Shown here: positions 13,901-25,882 of the stretch, piece by piece
Numbering within the stretch: position 1 is the stretch's first letter
How the letters are laid out: every line of letters starts with the position of its first letter
NCBI GenBank assembly: GCA_013076295.1
Contig: RQOL01000671.1
Coordinates: 5,298-69,297 of the forward strand
Direction of reading: 5' to 3'
Length of the DNA stretch: 64,000 bases
Source of the DNA: Sanderia malayensis
Taxonomy: Eukaryota; Cnidaria; Scyphozoa; Semaeostomeae; Pelagiidae
The notes under the pieces: generated by a model
Database searches by the model: none
The model's input: the letters and a program-made list of their open reading frames with translations, nothing else
Told to the model about the DNA's origin: nothing
Translations under genes and position numbers: made by a program

Positions 13901-16900
13901 GAGTCACAGGTTTCGCTGCATGGATATCTGAAGATATGGAAACTGGAGAGGGCATCTGAAAAACAATGTACTGAAGTAGCTAAAATGATCAATAAACTTC
14001 ACTATAGTGCTTAGTAAAACAGATTCTATCGATAGTGTGTTACAATAACTTGTTCACTCATACTTTACAATGCTTGGCTTTTCTGTTTATGTCTTTAAAC
14101 GTTACCTTAAGTAAGAATGAAAATTGTTGAAAAGGAAATCACTGACACTGTGACGAAGGGTCATGATGAAATTTAAGTAGCTAGTTATACTGCATTTCGA
14201 GAGATTTCTTTGTACTAACACTCACAGCGGATTCAGACTGGTTACTTGCTTGAGAGGGCTCATTCTCAGGATCCTGTTAAGGGAATGGTTGTATCAGTAT
14301 CACTTTTGAGAAAGTATCCGAACACCTCAGAAGGGCGATTCATAACAATTGTTCCATAGCAGGTCAAGATTGAAAAGGTTCTTGTATTTGATGTCTCGTA
14401 ACGGCTGTAACGAGTAAGTGATAAATTAACTGTAAATGTATACCTGAAAAGAAAGTCGGCTTGCAACGTGGCATGCCTCTTCGTCGGTAATTGTCTTTGT
14501 CAGATTCTTATCTGAGTGCGGCTGGATTGAAATTGAGAATATTTTTAACACATTTAGAAAAATGTGATTAGAACATGAAAATACAACGATCTAAATGATC
14601 CAGGTATAATTTTTATGGAACGATAAAGCTAATCTGCTGTGTTACACAAACAAGGTCCGAAAAGCGGCACTGACCTCTGCAGGCTGTTCATTATCCTTCA
14701 TTTCGATATCGTCACAAATAGAATTCTGAGCTAGTTGAGACCTAGATGGCGAAATGTCCAAGGTTAACAATATGGTTTCAAGTGGTGCCAAAGCCATTGC
14801 TACCACCACCCCCATTCAAAGGTCCCTTGAGCTTAAAGGTCTTTAAGGGGTGTGAATATCCTGGTTTAAAAAGTGGCATAAAAATATTATCTGACAGTTT
14901 AATGTATAATTTATTTAATAGGGTCAATGAAGTTTCATGGCTTACTTGTGAATGAGATGCTCTCGCATGGCTTCTCCTAAGGCTACAACCTGGTGGCGAT
15001 TAAGACTTGGTTTGTCTGAAAATAATAACAATAAACAAGGGTAAGATTGATTTGCTACTCATAACTTATAAGCCACACAGATACACAAGTAAGAAGTGAT
15101 AATAATTTTTATACCTTCTGTTGAATCTCTTTCACGAATATTAGGTGAAGAAAATGGAATATCTGATGGCCACCATTCCGGCATATTCAATAAGGCATTT
15201 GATTTGCCCCAGAAGTTATTTATTTTTTTCCCACCATTAGTGTAATTGACTATCAGCATCCGCAAATCATCTCGTAGTACATGACCGGCGCCTTTCTCTA
15301 CAGAAAAACCCAAGACAGTCGCACCAAAAACTCTTACTTACAGTTTGTTTACTTTTACTTCTTCTAAAAAGCATTAAAAGGTTTGTTGGATCAAAATTAA
15401 CAATGCAATAATACTGTACCCACCAAGTAGTGTTTTAATCATGTCGTTATCTACGTATCTGCTTTCCTTCTTGTTGTCCTCTGGAACCAACATTCCACTG
15501 AAAGTTTTACTAATGAGGTCTCTAACCTCAGTGGACGATTTGAAGTTCTTTTCAAGATTAGAGTTTCCTATAATGCCAAAAATCTTTTAGGATATATAAA
15601 ATCTTATTTTTATTTATACGTGTCGAGGTTCACTGCTCCCAGGGTCTAATTTAGTGTGGTCCTGGCCACTAATAGCGGTCTTGGAAACTTTATTAGTTAT
15701 CTTGGAAAAATAAATTAGCGGGCAAATTATTTGTCTTTCCTTTACAAGAATGCTTTTGCAGGAGATTCATTACACTGTTTTCTGCAATTTAATAAACCCG
15801 AAAATTTTCAGTTGGAAAGTTTCTTAATCTGTGACCAAGTTTTCTACTCAGGGAGTTGCTTATAAAAAAGAGCATAAGACAATTCACGATCCCTACTGCA
15901 GGGGAGAAAGGTTGCCAGAAAAAGCACAGCAACAAGGATGGTTTTTGGGCGTTTATGAAGAAGCTTCCCTATCAAAGAACAAAAACTTAGACCAGTAAAG
16001 ATAAGGGGAATGTAAAGTTTTAAACAAAGTGTTTTGTTTCTGTTAAACTTAAGAATTGGGAGTGGCATCACTTTCCCTTAATTTAAAAGGCGTAATTTGA
16101 AAGATACTTTCTCTAAATATTAGTGTTTTTGGAAAAAATATCTTGAATCAGGCTCTGACTGCTCCACATACTTGCTGAGCAGTTTTACTAGTATCAAAGG
16201 TAGAAAGGAAATATTAAGATGATCAACATAGTTAGCATCATAAAACTCTTACCAACAAAATGGAATTCATTCCTTTTTTTGTAAATTAGCAGCACAGGGA
16301 ATTGTTTCAGGCTGCGTTTCAGTCTCATCAAATACCTCATCAAATAAACAATTAGAGGAGCAAATAAATTTCTGCTTTTGTACAGTAAAGTCTATTTTTT
16401 TTACATATCATCACATCACAGGAATATTATACAAAGACTTGGCAATTATTTTAATATATTACTCATTATTCATCAATTTTCTATTTGTCTGCAAATTCTA
16501 AGTTTAATATAGTCAATATTTATATAAAAATCATAAGGTAAAAATGCCATGGAATGAAGATTAGATATTCATGTACATAATTGACTAAACATAGTTGGAA
16601 ACAACATTAGTATTTCTAAGTTGCAAGTAAACAAGAAATCTTGGAGAAATAAAAATATACAACGAGAAGAGCTGATAATTGCATCTTATTTTGCAAAATT
16701 ATAATAAAAAGTCTAAAATTGCAGTATTCCAGCATTGAAATACAAGATTAACTTATTGTTGCTAGTACTTAACAGTTCTCACTGGCACAACCACTAGAAA
16801 TCTATGAAAAGTATCCCCATTCAAAGGGTGATGCTCTTATTGGAAATAACAGTACACTGCTGTCATTGTGATTTGGTAAAATAGAAAAAGATTGATTAAA

Positions 16901-17329
16901 CAGTGACATTGCACATGGTTGCTTATTGCTCGCATTGCTCATTAAAAACAAGTGTAGTGGGCAGTGGTTGGGTGATAAAGCTTTATGTGATGATTATTCC
17001 GTTTTGCAAACATTTATATATGTGTCGTGTTGAGGGCCGTTGTCTTTATCCTCAGAAATGCATTGAAAGCTTAAACTAGACGAGACGGATGGGGGAAAAA
17101 TCGGGGTACATCTATTACTTACATGGTTCTTCAGCCTCATAATTTTTTTGGTGTATACCTCATAATTAGACTTAACCCTCTTTCTCTTATTTTTCTTGGA
17201 CTTAATTGGTAACTTAGGCCTATTATGAACAGGCGAGTCCTTATGCTCTACATCAACGTCATTGTCTATATCATCTCCTTCTTCTTCAGAATCGGATAAT
17301 TCAGCTTCTGTTTCCGACGACAAAGACAT
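10964..17329 (-). CDS. OTU-protease / PHD-like accessory protein of the KDZ element, multi-exon
   Basis: Reads leftward from ATG 17,329. Exon 1 (to ~17,124, GTAAGT donor) is acidic then Lys/Arg-rich (KSKKNKRKRVK), a likely nuclear signal. After a ~1.5 kb intron come exons near 15,570-15,421 and 15,313-15,117 (LNMPEWWPSDIPF block), then a run of small linker exons (~15,017-13,690). Exon 13,606-13,433 follows. Exon 13,290-13,110 carries GNGDCLFNSVGKL, the OTU Asp/Cys site. Exons 12,921-12,750 and 12,610-12,440 follow, the latter with FPNHYVPLIW holding the OTU His. Exon 12,295-12,030 has a Cys/His cluster (EEWVNCANCSLHYHAAC) like a PHD finger. Exons near 11,555-11,390 and 11,128-10,964 contain DCGIFV and CVLDSMN, which resemble Ulp1 pieces. 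Role inferred: deubiquitinase-like helper or defence factor of the transposon. Exon borders are by eye. Confidence 0.6.
15600..17110. other. Large first intron of the OTU gene
   Basis: AT-rich with only short ORFs. The 75-aa ORF at 15,844-16,071 (-) has no recognisable family. No repeat ends seen. Best read as intron between exon 1 (17,329-17,124) and the exon at 15,570. Confidence 0.45.
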
Positions 17330-17508
17330 CTTTTATAAACAAAACATAACAAATAAAAGGGTAAAATAAAGTTATTCCGATTGGAAGGATACTACAACAG
17401 AAATCATCAGATCAGAACGATGATTAGAAACCACTATTTCTGTAGGTACTTGGTGTGTGCAGTACGAGTAATCACAAAAAATACTGTGACGTGGAGGCTG
17501 AAAGCAGC

Positions 17509-17530
17509 TTTTGTCCACAGCTGTGGATCC
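17509..17530 (-). repeat. Right terminal inverted repeat of KDZ element
   Basis: The reverse complement reads GGATCCACAGCTGTGGA then CAAAA, matching 69-90. It lies about 180 bases upstream of the OTU-gene ATG. It directly abuts the broken Penelope-like reading frame, which supports an insertion boundary here. Confidence 0.5.
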
Positions 17531-17539
17531 ATTGGACTT

Positions 17540-18237
17540 CAGTGGTGGATATACCTGTAATCACGGGCTAAGTTGTTCAAAAAATCACAGGTATGTTTAT
17601 CATACATGCTAGTTATAGAATCATTGCGAGAGTCCACTAATAATTTTGTGTTAGCGGCCACTTCATCGTGGTGAGCAGAAAGGAACTCCAATACAGATCG
17701 TTGAAATGTTTTAGTAATAGTGTTGAGTCTCGATTTAGAGTCCAAGGAGAAAGTTTTATAGGTGAAGAGCAGGCTGAGTATAATCTGGAAAAATGGTGCC
17801 AGATTGTGAGAGGTGTCTGAAGTGATTGGCCATGCCTTGGTGCTTGAGAATTGTGACTTTGTGTTTGGCAAGGTCTTTAATGAGATTTTTCTGGGCAGGT
17901 GTGAGGTTTCTTTCCGTCGGTGTAGTTGATTCTAATTGCTCGCCTTGCAGTAGAGCATCAATATCGTCATGTACTTCATGCTCTTGTTCGTCAGGAGTAG
18001 GAAATCGAGTTTGTGAGGCGCAAATATCATCCTGAGATGAACGCTCAGTATCACAGATGTCAGAGACTGAAATACGGATATGTATATGTATAAGTATATG
18101 TGACTGTTAAAGTCGAGTGTTTGTGTAACAGTAATAAAGGAAGATAAAAGCAGAGACAGGATATAAATACATGATAGAATGTGGACTTACGTTCACGAGA
18201 TCTTTTTGCTCTGTTTGGAGAGGAAGGAGAAGCCATG
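17540..18237 (-). pseudogene. N-terminal part of a Penelope-like element ORF (second copy), truncated
   Basis: ATG at 18,237 (MASPSSPNRAKRSRE), GTAAGT donor right after, acceptor TTTCAG near 18,061. Exon 2 continues in phase with an acidic stretch and then a segment like KHKVTILKHQGMANHFRHL, the type of region that precedes the reverse transcriptase in Penelope-like ORFs. A frame change is needed near 17,780 to continue into FTYKTFSLDSKSRLNTI and on to ARDYRYIHH. The frame then meets the KDZ element end. It lies downstream of the RT at 19,558-21,505 on the same strand, so it would belong to a following copy in a tandem pair. Confidence 0.5.
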
Positions 18238-19557
18238 TTGATTGTAGTTGGTGTGAAGTTGAAGCTGTAGAAAAGTTCAGGTCTGTCCAAGTAGAAGTTA
18301 TTGTGAGAATGAGCAAGGAACAAGGTGCGCAATTTGTATTTGAAAACTTCGAGCAAGCAAGAAAACGTGTCAGAAGGTGCATCAGTAACTTGATGAGCAG
18401 TCAACTATGTCATTGTGAATAGTGTAAATCTGTAAAGCTTGTATGTGTGTGGTGGTGATAACGTATAGCATAGTAGGTATGTGGACTTGTGCCAAGGCTA
18501 AAAAAGCTATGGAATTAAGAAGCGATTTCGGGGAGTGTTTAGCCCGAGATGTATCGAAGTAAATGCCAATTAGGTATACTCAGCCTCGAATAGAGATGTG
18601 AGATGTAGGTAGGCGCCAATGACGTATTGTACCCAAAGTCAAACAAAGCGATCACAAAAGGATCTTGCTTTCCCCTAGTGAGTCAAATGTGTATTTTTAA
18701 ATGAGTATTTTTAAATGATATGAGGTAAATAAAAGGTAAAAATGATAACATTTGTAAATAAGAAAAAATGTACAGGGTAGTCGCAGCAATGCAGGACAAT
18801 AGGCAACAATACACATCAGCGATATAGAGGTGGTGGCGATGTCTAGTAAGTGTCATTATCATCATAATCATCATCAGTCCCGTGATGGAGATAGTAAATG
18901 TAAGGGACGCAAGTAGTGGTAGAATACGGCAAAGATAAATATTTCAGTTATGATAACCATCAGAAATGATTGAATACAAATGGGGTGTAGAAGAAAACTG
19001 AGTAAGGTCAAAGAGATATTGGGTTGATTTGAAGATCAGTATGGTAAAGAAAAGAGTTGTGTGTGCGAATCGTCAGCTATCAACCTGGATCAGCGTTTCG
19101 GGGGTTTGATGACAGTACGCTTTTATGATCACAGGCCCCCCAGCACCCCGAAGGGCACCATCGCACAAGATAATGAATGCAGAAGTTAGAGACAATGGGA
19201 AAAACAAGGCGCGTACAGCTGATCAGCTAAAGAAGACAAGTATCGGAATTCAGAAGCGCTATGAATATGTGGGGCATAGCGATCAATGTAAAGTAGAACC
19301 GCAAAAATAATATGAATTCATAGTGAAAAGATTTTGAAGTGAAGAATATTTAGTGTTTTTGGATACATGTTCAAGTTGTAATTGGAAAAAAATAATTATG
19401 ATTATGATGTATGCTGCATAACAGCAACAACAATAACAATAGAGAACGTAATTACAACAACAACAACAATGTCGGCTGTTAGGCCAAATAGAAAGTATGA
19501 AATATTAAATGTGAAATTATCACACGAAGATGCCCACGGTTTTGACTGTTTATAGTT
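18238..19557. other. Penelope-like non-coding / inter-copy region
   Basis: No convincing ORF. Contains a CAA/ACA-rich simple repeat near 19,424-19,470 and an ATG-rich tract near 18,850. Its position between the end of one PLE reading frame and the start of the next suggests UTR or pLTR-type sequence, which is inference. Confidence 0.4.
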
Positions 19558-21505
19558 TGAGGTTAGTCCTGACCAAAATGTCTTTTATGTTTTTGTTTCG
19601 TTTGAATGCCAGGATGGGTGTTGTATCCGAAATGTTATGTAGATCGGTATCCTCTTGAATATGGTGCCAGTGTCTTCGTAACACTGCTCCGAGGCCCATG
19701 GTATTAGAATCGTATCATACCACGAAGGGTAATTTGGTACCATGTTGAGACTCGGTGGGTTTTAGTAAATCGTCCTGTGATAATGGATGTACCTTGTTGA
19801 AGATGTCGCTTATGAGGCCAATGTTATAACCTCGTTTAACAAGTGTAATTTGCAGTTGTTTTCAATGTTGTTCGAAATCGTTATCATCGGAGATGATGCG
19901 ACGATAGCGTAGAGCCTGGCTATAGATAATGCCTTCTTTGCAATGGGTCGGATGGAAGGATAGTGCATGTAATAATGAGCAAACATCAGTCGGTTTTTTG
20001 TAAAGTGAAGTTTCTAGTGTCCCATTCGGGGTTAAAATGACCATGGTATCAAGAAATGCTATTTTGGTGAACGAAAAGGACATTTCAAATTGGATAGTAT
20101 CATGTAGACTGTTCATATGATGGTAAAATGTGTGTAGGTTTTCTAAGCCGTGGGTCCAAATGGCAAAGATGTCATCTATAAATCGTAGCCATATCATTGG
20201 CTTTTGGTCAGCAGAGGCTGTAGTTAATATATGAGTTTCTATGTGATCCATAAAAATGTTTGCATAGTTAGGAGCAAATGGTGAGCCCATAACAGTGCCG
20301 TGTGTTTGTAAATAGAATTGGTTAAGAAATTGGAAATAATTCTTTTTCAGAATGAACTCCATGATTTGTTTCATAGATGGTAATGGTATTGGTATCTCAG
20401 TGCCATAAAAGGTTTGTATAGATTGTAAACAGCAAATGATACCCTCATCCTGAGGAATGTTTGTGTAAAGTGATTTTACATCAAATGTGACCAAGATCGA
20501 GTTGGGTGGTATTGTACCTTCCAACAACTTGAGTTTTTGTAGAAAATGTGTAGTATCCTTGATGTAGTACGGAATCTGTCGTACAATTGGTTTGATATAA
20601 TAATCAATGTACACTGAGAGGTTTGATGTGGGTGAATTGCAACCAGAGATAATCGGTCTGCCCGGTGTATTAGGTTTGTGTATTTTTGGTAACATGTAAA
20701 ATATAGGGGTCATAGCATTATTACTAGGGTTAAGGAATGTAAATGTTGGTTCATCAATGACCTTTTTCATATATAAATCAGTAATGAAGGACGAGATATC
20801 CAGAATTAGATCATGCATAGGGTTGTGGGGTATTGATATATAGTATTGGCTATTGTCGAGTTGGCGGTATGCTTCTCTTAGGTAATCATCAGTTGACCAT
20901 ATTACTATTTTGCCTCCTTTGTCAGCAGGTTTGATAATGATGTCACACATTGATGCAAGTTCACGAAGAGCATTGCGTTCAGCTTCACAAAGGTTTTGTG
21001 GGGGACTGATATCACATTGTAAGTTGGAAATATCATTTTGTACATTATCTACATAGTTGAGAATGCTAATGTTGTCAGGTTCAGGAGGTTGCCATGTTGA
21101 GCGAGTTTGTAATGGGAACTTAGGTGTTGTATGTCTATGTTGAAAATAATGTTTTATAAACAAACGTCCCCTGAAGGCATGAAAGGACGATTTAATTTCG
21201 CTAATTGTAACTGGTTTGGGTGTAGGGATGAACGATAATCCCTTTGAAAGTACATCAATTTGTGTTTGTGTGAGATTATGATTACTCAAATTGTGAATTA
21301 GCATGGAATTGTCAAAATCGTTTTGGATAGTACGGTGTAGGGATTTTTTCGCCCCATTTTTACGTAAATGGCATTCACTACGTTTCCTTTTGATGCCAGC
21401 CATGCGTTTCAGAGTTCGGAGTTTCGATGTGTGTACTTGGAGTACGTCATCAGTAGTTTCTATTTTGAACAAAATGAATAGAAGCATATTGGCAGAAAGT
21501 TTCAC
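19558..21505 (-). pseudogene. Penelope-like reverse transcriptase, one in-frame stop, no GIY-YIG seen
   Basis: A 547-residue open frame (21,505-19,862). Motifs are KPADKGGKIVIW (~192-203), MLPKIHKPNTPGRPIISG (~271-288), the first catalytic Asp in FDVKSLYTNIP (~341-351), GTVMGSPFAPNYANIFM (~403-419) and RFIDDIFAIW (~441-450). The set and order fit Penelope-like elements. An acceptor-like ...CAAAATAG at about 21,464 suggests the RT exon begins inside the ORF and the upstream exon is missing. A TGA at 19,862 interrupts the frame, but the same frame reopens to 19,558 and still encodes the family linker (LVKRGYN ... LRRHWHHI ... ILVRTNLKL). It then stops with no GIY-YIG endonuclease following. Confidence 0.85.
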
Positions 21506-21512
21506 TGAATAA

Positions 21513-22301
21513 AAATTAGAATGTAGTTGTTTCCAGTATTTATATAGAATTAGTAAAAATTTGGCTCATTCTAAAAGTGTATGCTTTATTTTAGAATATA
21601 ATGAGGAGTATCCCACTCGTTTTGGATTGGAATGTTCTCATTGTAAACTTTCAAGGATAATGTAACGTTGCAGATATCGCAAAACTGCGAACGTTAGGTG
21701 AAACATTATTAAAAAATACTGAATATTGTAAACGGCAAAGCTCCATAGGTATAAGGGTATGATGAAAGAGTATAAAATTAGTAACTGAAGATTTGCCGTA
21801 GGGTATAGTCTAAAGATACATGTAATCGATATTAATTAAGGTAAAAAAACGATAAAATGTTGTAAAGTCAACGGATTTTCAAGAAAATGTAATGATTATT
21901 GACGAGCTCAGCCTGCTCTTCATTTAAAAATCAACATATTGTTAAGATTGCTGCAAATTTTGATCAATGGTTGCTTCAGCTAATCGTCAGTTCGGCAAAT
22001 TTTCAAGTTGGCCAACCAAAACAGCTCGGCCATTTGTTTCGGGTTATATTCGGCCAACACCATGCTATTTCAAAAAGGTCAGGTTTTACATATCAAGCTG
22101 ATTAGATTTTTATTGGTATAAGCTGCTGATACCAAAAAAAATATAAATGAATCAATAGAACCAATCTAAAACATTCTTTATTTTCACCTCCATATGGTTG
22201 TCATAATTACAGACCAGCACGTCTGTAATTATTGTCATGAATTCATGAATTATACGAAAGGTGATAAGGAATGTATTAAAACAAATCATTTTAGACATTA
22301 T
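21513..22301. other. Intergenic, nothing recognised
   Basis: AT-rich, short ORFs only, no terminal repeats spotted. Confidence 0.4.
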
Positions 22302-22492
22302 TATACTGTATTTCCTCTATTTAGCGCCCACTCTCTTTTAGCCGCCCCCTCCAATAAGCCCCACCCTAAACTCAAAAAATGTGAAATAAGCAACCCCCCT
22401 CTTTTAAGCGCCTCTCTCTCTAATAAGCACCCCACCCAAATTTGCAAGATGTTTAATAAGCGCCCGCCGTTTAACAGAGGAAATACGGTATA
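22302..22492. mobile_element. Small MITE with TATAC(T/C)GTATTTCCTCT ends
   Basis: The left end TATACTGTATTTCCTCTATT is matched in inverse at the right (TATACCGTATTTCCTCTGTT when reverse-complemented). The interior has repeated AATAAGC(A/G)CCCC-type motifs. There is no room for a transposase. The short ORFs on both strands are incidental. Confidence 0.7.
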
Positions 22493-22929
22493 TCTATAGG
22501 AGAACATATTAAAAGTTACAACTTCCTCCCCCCATTTATGGATTTCATAATACTTCGGGAATTTTCCTATGCTATTTGAATATGGCGTATGAAGGTTCCA
22601 ATGCGTCGCTTTGAATTCAACTGTTCATTTCAGTAATTGCTACGTATATTGTCACCATTTACAAATTTCGACAGGCAATTTCCACCTCTTCAAATTAAGC
22701 TTGAAAACGTGAATGAACTTACAGCATAAAAGATGAAGTCATTTAGGATCATATCAAAATTGCATAAATTTATTGCTACAAATAACAAAACAGCTGAAAG
22801 TCACATATTGTGCTTTTTAATGAAACTTTTTGTTTTCTTGAATTTTTGGTTGTGTTTTTAGACACAAAGTTAGTAAAAAGGTAGTTTTTCGTGCCATTTA
22901 GCTCCTTTGCCGCCTTTTGCACATTTTAA

Positions 22930-22967
22930 CAGCTAGTCAGTTGCACAAAGATGCAACTGACTAGCTG
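22930..22967. repeat. Perfect 16-bp hairpin
   Basis: CAGCTAGTCAGTTGCA and its exact inverse are separated by 6 bases. No adjacent gene end; probably a remnant of a fold-back element. Confidence 0.8.
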
Positions 22968-23125
22968 CCACCTTTCAAAAAGTGTTTGATAGACAAAAAG
23001 TTTTCTTTCTCTTTCTTAATATGACTTCACTTTGTTTAACGCGTGTGGGCGCGTAATAAGTGTAAAGTTTAAGAGATGAAATTTAGCGATATGGCATCCC
23101 AAAATGATGTTGCGAGGCAAACAGT

Positions 23126-23210
23126 ACTGTAAATCCTCGAATTAGCCCCCTGGGGGGCTTATTTATTTCACATTTTCAGAGGGGGCTTAATCAAGGGGGG
23201 CATGTAAAGC
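23126..23210. mobile_element. Fragment of a MITE-like repeat
   Basis: ACTGTAAATCCTCGAATTAG followed by CCCCC...GGGGG self-complementary stretches and AGGGGGCTTAATCAAGGGGG. It resembles the neighbouring MITE in style, but a matching right end was not found. Confidence 0.35.
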
Positions 23211-23609
23211 TATCTGAAATATGGTACAAAAACTTATGTTGTTACTGGGAAAAGAAACTGGAAATTGGTTTAGGAAAAGGCACGGAAGGTGAATATTACC
23301 TAGAGAAAATTTTAACTACACAAAGCTAAATAAAATGGATAATTAAAAGAACCGTTTTCGCTATTCCAAGGAAATGTACCACAAACGACGTCGTCATAAA
23401 TGACTTCAACGGCGTTATTGTTTGCCAGTTTCGATATTGCATTATACTTTTCAACAACATGCTTCAAAGCTATTTTACTTGAAGACATTGATTTTCTTAG
23501 CTTTATTCTCTTTTTTGACGTATCTGAAAAATGCGATAGCTTTGAAGATGTCTAAGTATCTATATAATATATTTTGACAGTATAAAATAAGTGTGTGATG
23601 AGATTTACT

Positions 23610-25194
23610 GACCGGCTAACCAAGCAATTTCGCTGCTCCATTGTTTAATTTGAAGGTACAAGTGAAGGATCCTTGTTCTATACAGCTCAAGGTTCCGCTC
23701 TATCACCCGCTGCTTTCCATCATATAGAACATCCGCACGAGTAGAGCCACCAGACAAACGTTTCTCCTCCAGTTTCTCGATCTTTTTCTTTTTCTGTTTC
23801 ATGTCTTTTCGGATCTTTGAAACAGCTTCAAAAACTTCTTCTTGGCCTATCATAAGTAATAAAGACACCGAAATTATAGGTAGCAAGTGGAAAAAAACCG
23901 AAATTTTAATCACATTACAAAATAAAGCTCACCAATTACTATACTTTCAGCTTTGTCAGTTGAATTTGCAAACACCTCAAGAACTTTGCAAGTTTCATAC
24001 TCCTGAGTCAACTTGAAATACTCTTCAAGTTGACCCGATATAATCGGAGAAGTATTTCTCCCCAAAGAACCTAAGATAAATGAAACATGACATTACAGAA
24101 AATGGAAATTGTTAAACCTGATGCTTTTTACCAAAGTTCAACTGGGAAAAACTTACATTGCGCATTTGTTCTTAATTGGGCTTCCCATTTATCGATTGTG
24201 GAGTCTGAAATGACATTTCCATGAAGATGTACGGCTTTCTCGCCCGTTAACTTCTTCAATTTTTTTACAAAAACATGAAAAAGTGTAGAAATGATACTAT
24301 AAGCTAACACAATATGGCTTTAGCAAAGTTTAATACTTGAACAAAAGCAGTACCTTCAAATACTGATCCCTCAGGGTAGTAGAAAGAGTTTCAATTTTTC
24401 TGTTGTTCCAAAAACTGGTTCTTTCTGTCAGCATGTCATTACGGTCTAAAAAATTACATTTGAAGTTTATTAATATCTGTTCATAAAGATGTAACACTCT
24501 GTATAAAAAGATTTTGCATTACTTGCTGCATTCATCGCTTTAGTTGTGATTCCACATTTGGCTAGATAAGAAAAAAATTGCTCCATGCTTTCTCCTGTAG
24601 ACATGGCAGCTGACTTCTGGTAAATTCCATTCCATACCATCTAAACAATAAAACAAATTCTTCACACACATGCAGTATTAGAAAAATAAAAAACAACCAG
24701 GATATGAAAACCTGCAGGGGGATCATCCAGTGAGCTTTCGGGCATTTCACCAAAACTATAATGATCATTGGCAACAGAGCCTGCTTCAATATCTCAAAAA
24801 AGAAATAGTTACCAGTAAATTAAATTTCTAACATACTTAACTGTTTGAAATTCATTATGTATTACTTAGCTATATAAAAGTGAAGCATATTATATGTAAA
24901 GCTAAGCATATATTGTTTAACCTGTTAATTTAAGTGTATAGTTATACCATCAAATCCTTTCACAAGGTTAGTCTTTTGACGTTTATAAACCTTTCCAGGA
25001 TTCTTCCATTTGTACTGCCCCATTTCAACATCCTTATTCATATCAACATATTTATGAAACTTCTTTTCCGTCTTCCGTTTTGGTGGAACAGGAGGTAGAG
25101 AATTTGCCCATTCATCCAGCTCTTTCATGACATCTTGAACAGAGCCAGACGGCTTAGCCTTCTTCATGACCGATGACCGATACGGGTACACCAA
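23610..25194 (-). pseudogene. Second KDZ transposase, C-terminal part only
   Basis: A series of spliced blocks reading leftward. Near 25,194-24,950 is a basic exon (QDVMKELDEWANSLPPVPPKRK). Near 24,790-24,715 is KCPKAHWMIPLQ. Near 24,640-24,525 is MVWNGIYQKSAAMSTGESMEQF then YLAKCGITTKAMNAAS, the KDZ block in which a (T/G)GE...EQ motif precedes a TK.M motif. Next is the DMLTERTSFWNNRKI block (~24,435-24,350), then ~24,255-24,160 and ~24,060-23,935. The coiled-coil tail is at 23,860-23,620 (KIRKDMKQKKKKIEKLEEKR). The N-terminal cysteine cluster and the DNACSLH-type catalytic block are absent, so this is a 5'-truncated copy of a KDZ subfamily distinct from the one at 204-5,530. Confidence 0.65.
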
Positions 25195-25740
25195 TGTAGA
25201 ACCAGATTATAAATATAAACAAAATCAGATTATAAATCTAATTACTACAAACTCGAAAATAAATTATTAGATATAAAACTACTAGGCCTATTGCCGCCAT
25301 TACAAACAACACGCAGAGAGCTGAAAAAAAAAACAAGATAAATCAATGTTCTTCATGTAAAGATATCACCATCAGACCATGAACCAAATATGAACACAAC
25401 GTTCATATCTGATTGCAGAGTGCATATGTTCATTATGTTCACATTTGCGATGTGATCAGGCTGGTATATTAGTCAAATTTAAGTGAACTTACGATTTACA
25501 TTAATTACCTTTTCACTAACCTTTCACCAAAAGTATTGTGTTGTCAGATGTGTATTGCCACCATATGATCCACTTTTGCCTGTCCACCAATACGAAGCTA
25601 TATTTCTCAAAACAAGGCTAATCTGTCAATCTCTATTCATACACCCCCAAAAGTGTGCTGTACTACTGGAAGTATAAGCGAAAGCGAATAGAACATGCGC
25701 ATGCGTACCAACCAGTTAACTAATCTCAACAACAGACTAT
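25195..25740. other. Intergenic, no gene recognised
   Basis: Short ORFs only. Confidence 0.4.
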
Positions 25741-25882
25741 CAGACGAGTGTGGCGAACCAATCAATTGGACGGAGCATGAGCGCGAGCCAATGCGGTGCG
25801 TGAAGCACGCCATCCAATCAATGGTTCTTGATAACACACTCTTAGGTGAGCAGAGCGAGCCAATCTAATCGATGGGCATTCT
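25741..25882. repeat. Diverged copies of the Helitron palindromic satellite
   Basis: CATGAGCGCGAGCCAATGCG followed by GTGCGTGAAGCACGCC is a diverged inverse copy of the unit found in bulk at 44,930-46,010. Together with the CTAG end at 27,286 it marks a Helitron body into which the LTR element at 25,883 inserted. Confidence 0.55.

Larger units (their letters stand above)
69..17530. mobile_element. Candidate complete KDZ-superfamily DNA transposon (~17.5 kb)
   Basis: Seen: the outer ends carry the same 17-base sequence GGATCCACAGCTGTGGA in inverted orientation, and similarity continues a few bases inward (TAAAA against CAAAA). Just inside the left end a KDZ transposase gene reads rightward. 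Just inside the right end an OTU/PHD-like gene reads leftward, so the two genes converge on a repeat-rich centre. Known: KDZ transposons are large and often carry extra OTU, PHD or Ulp-type domains. Inferred: all of this is one element. No target-site duplication is visible: the 8 bases outside the ends are AATATAAG on the left and ATTGGACT on the right. The shared terminus is partly self-palindromic, which weakens its value as a terminal inverted repeat. Confidence 0.55.

Noticed and set aside
15844..16071. 75-aa minus ORF in the large intron as a gene
   Set aside because: No motif, AT-rich intronic context, no splice-consistent partner.
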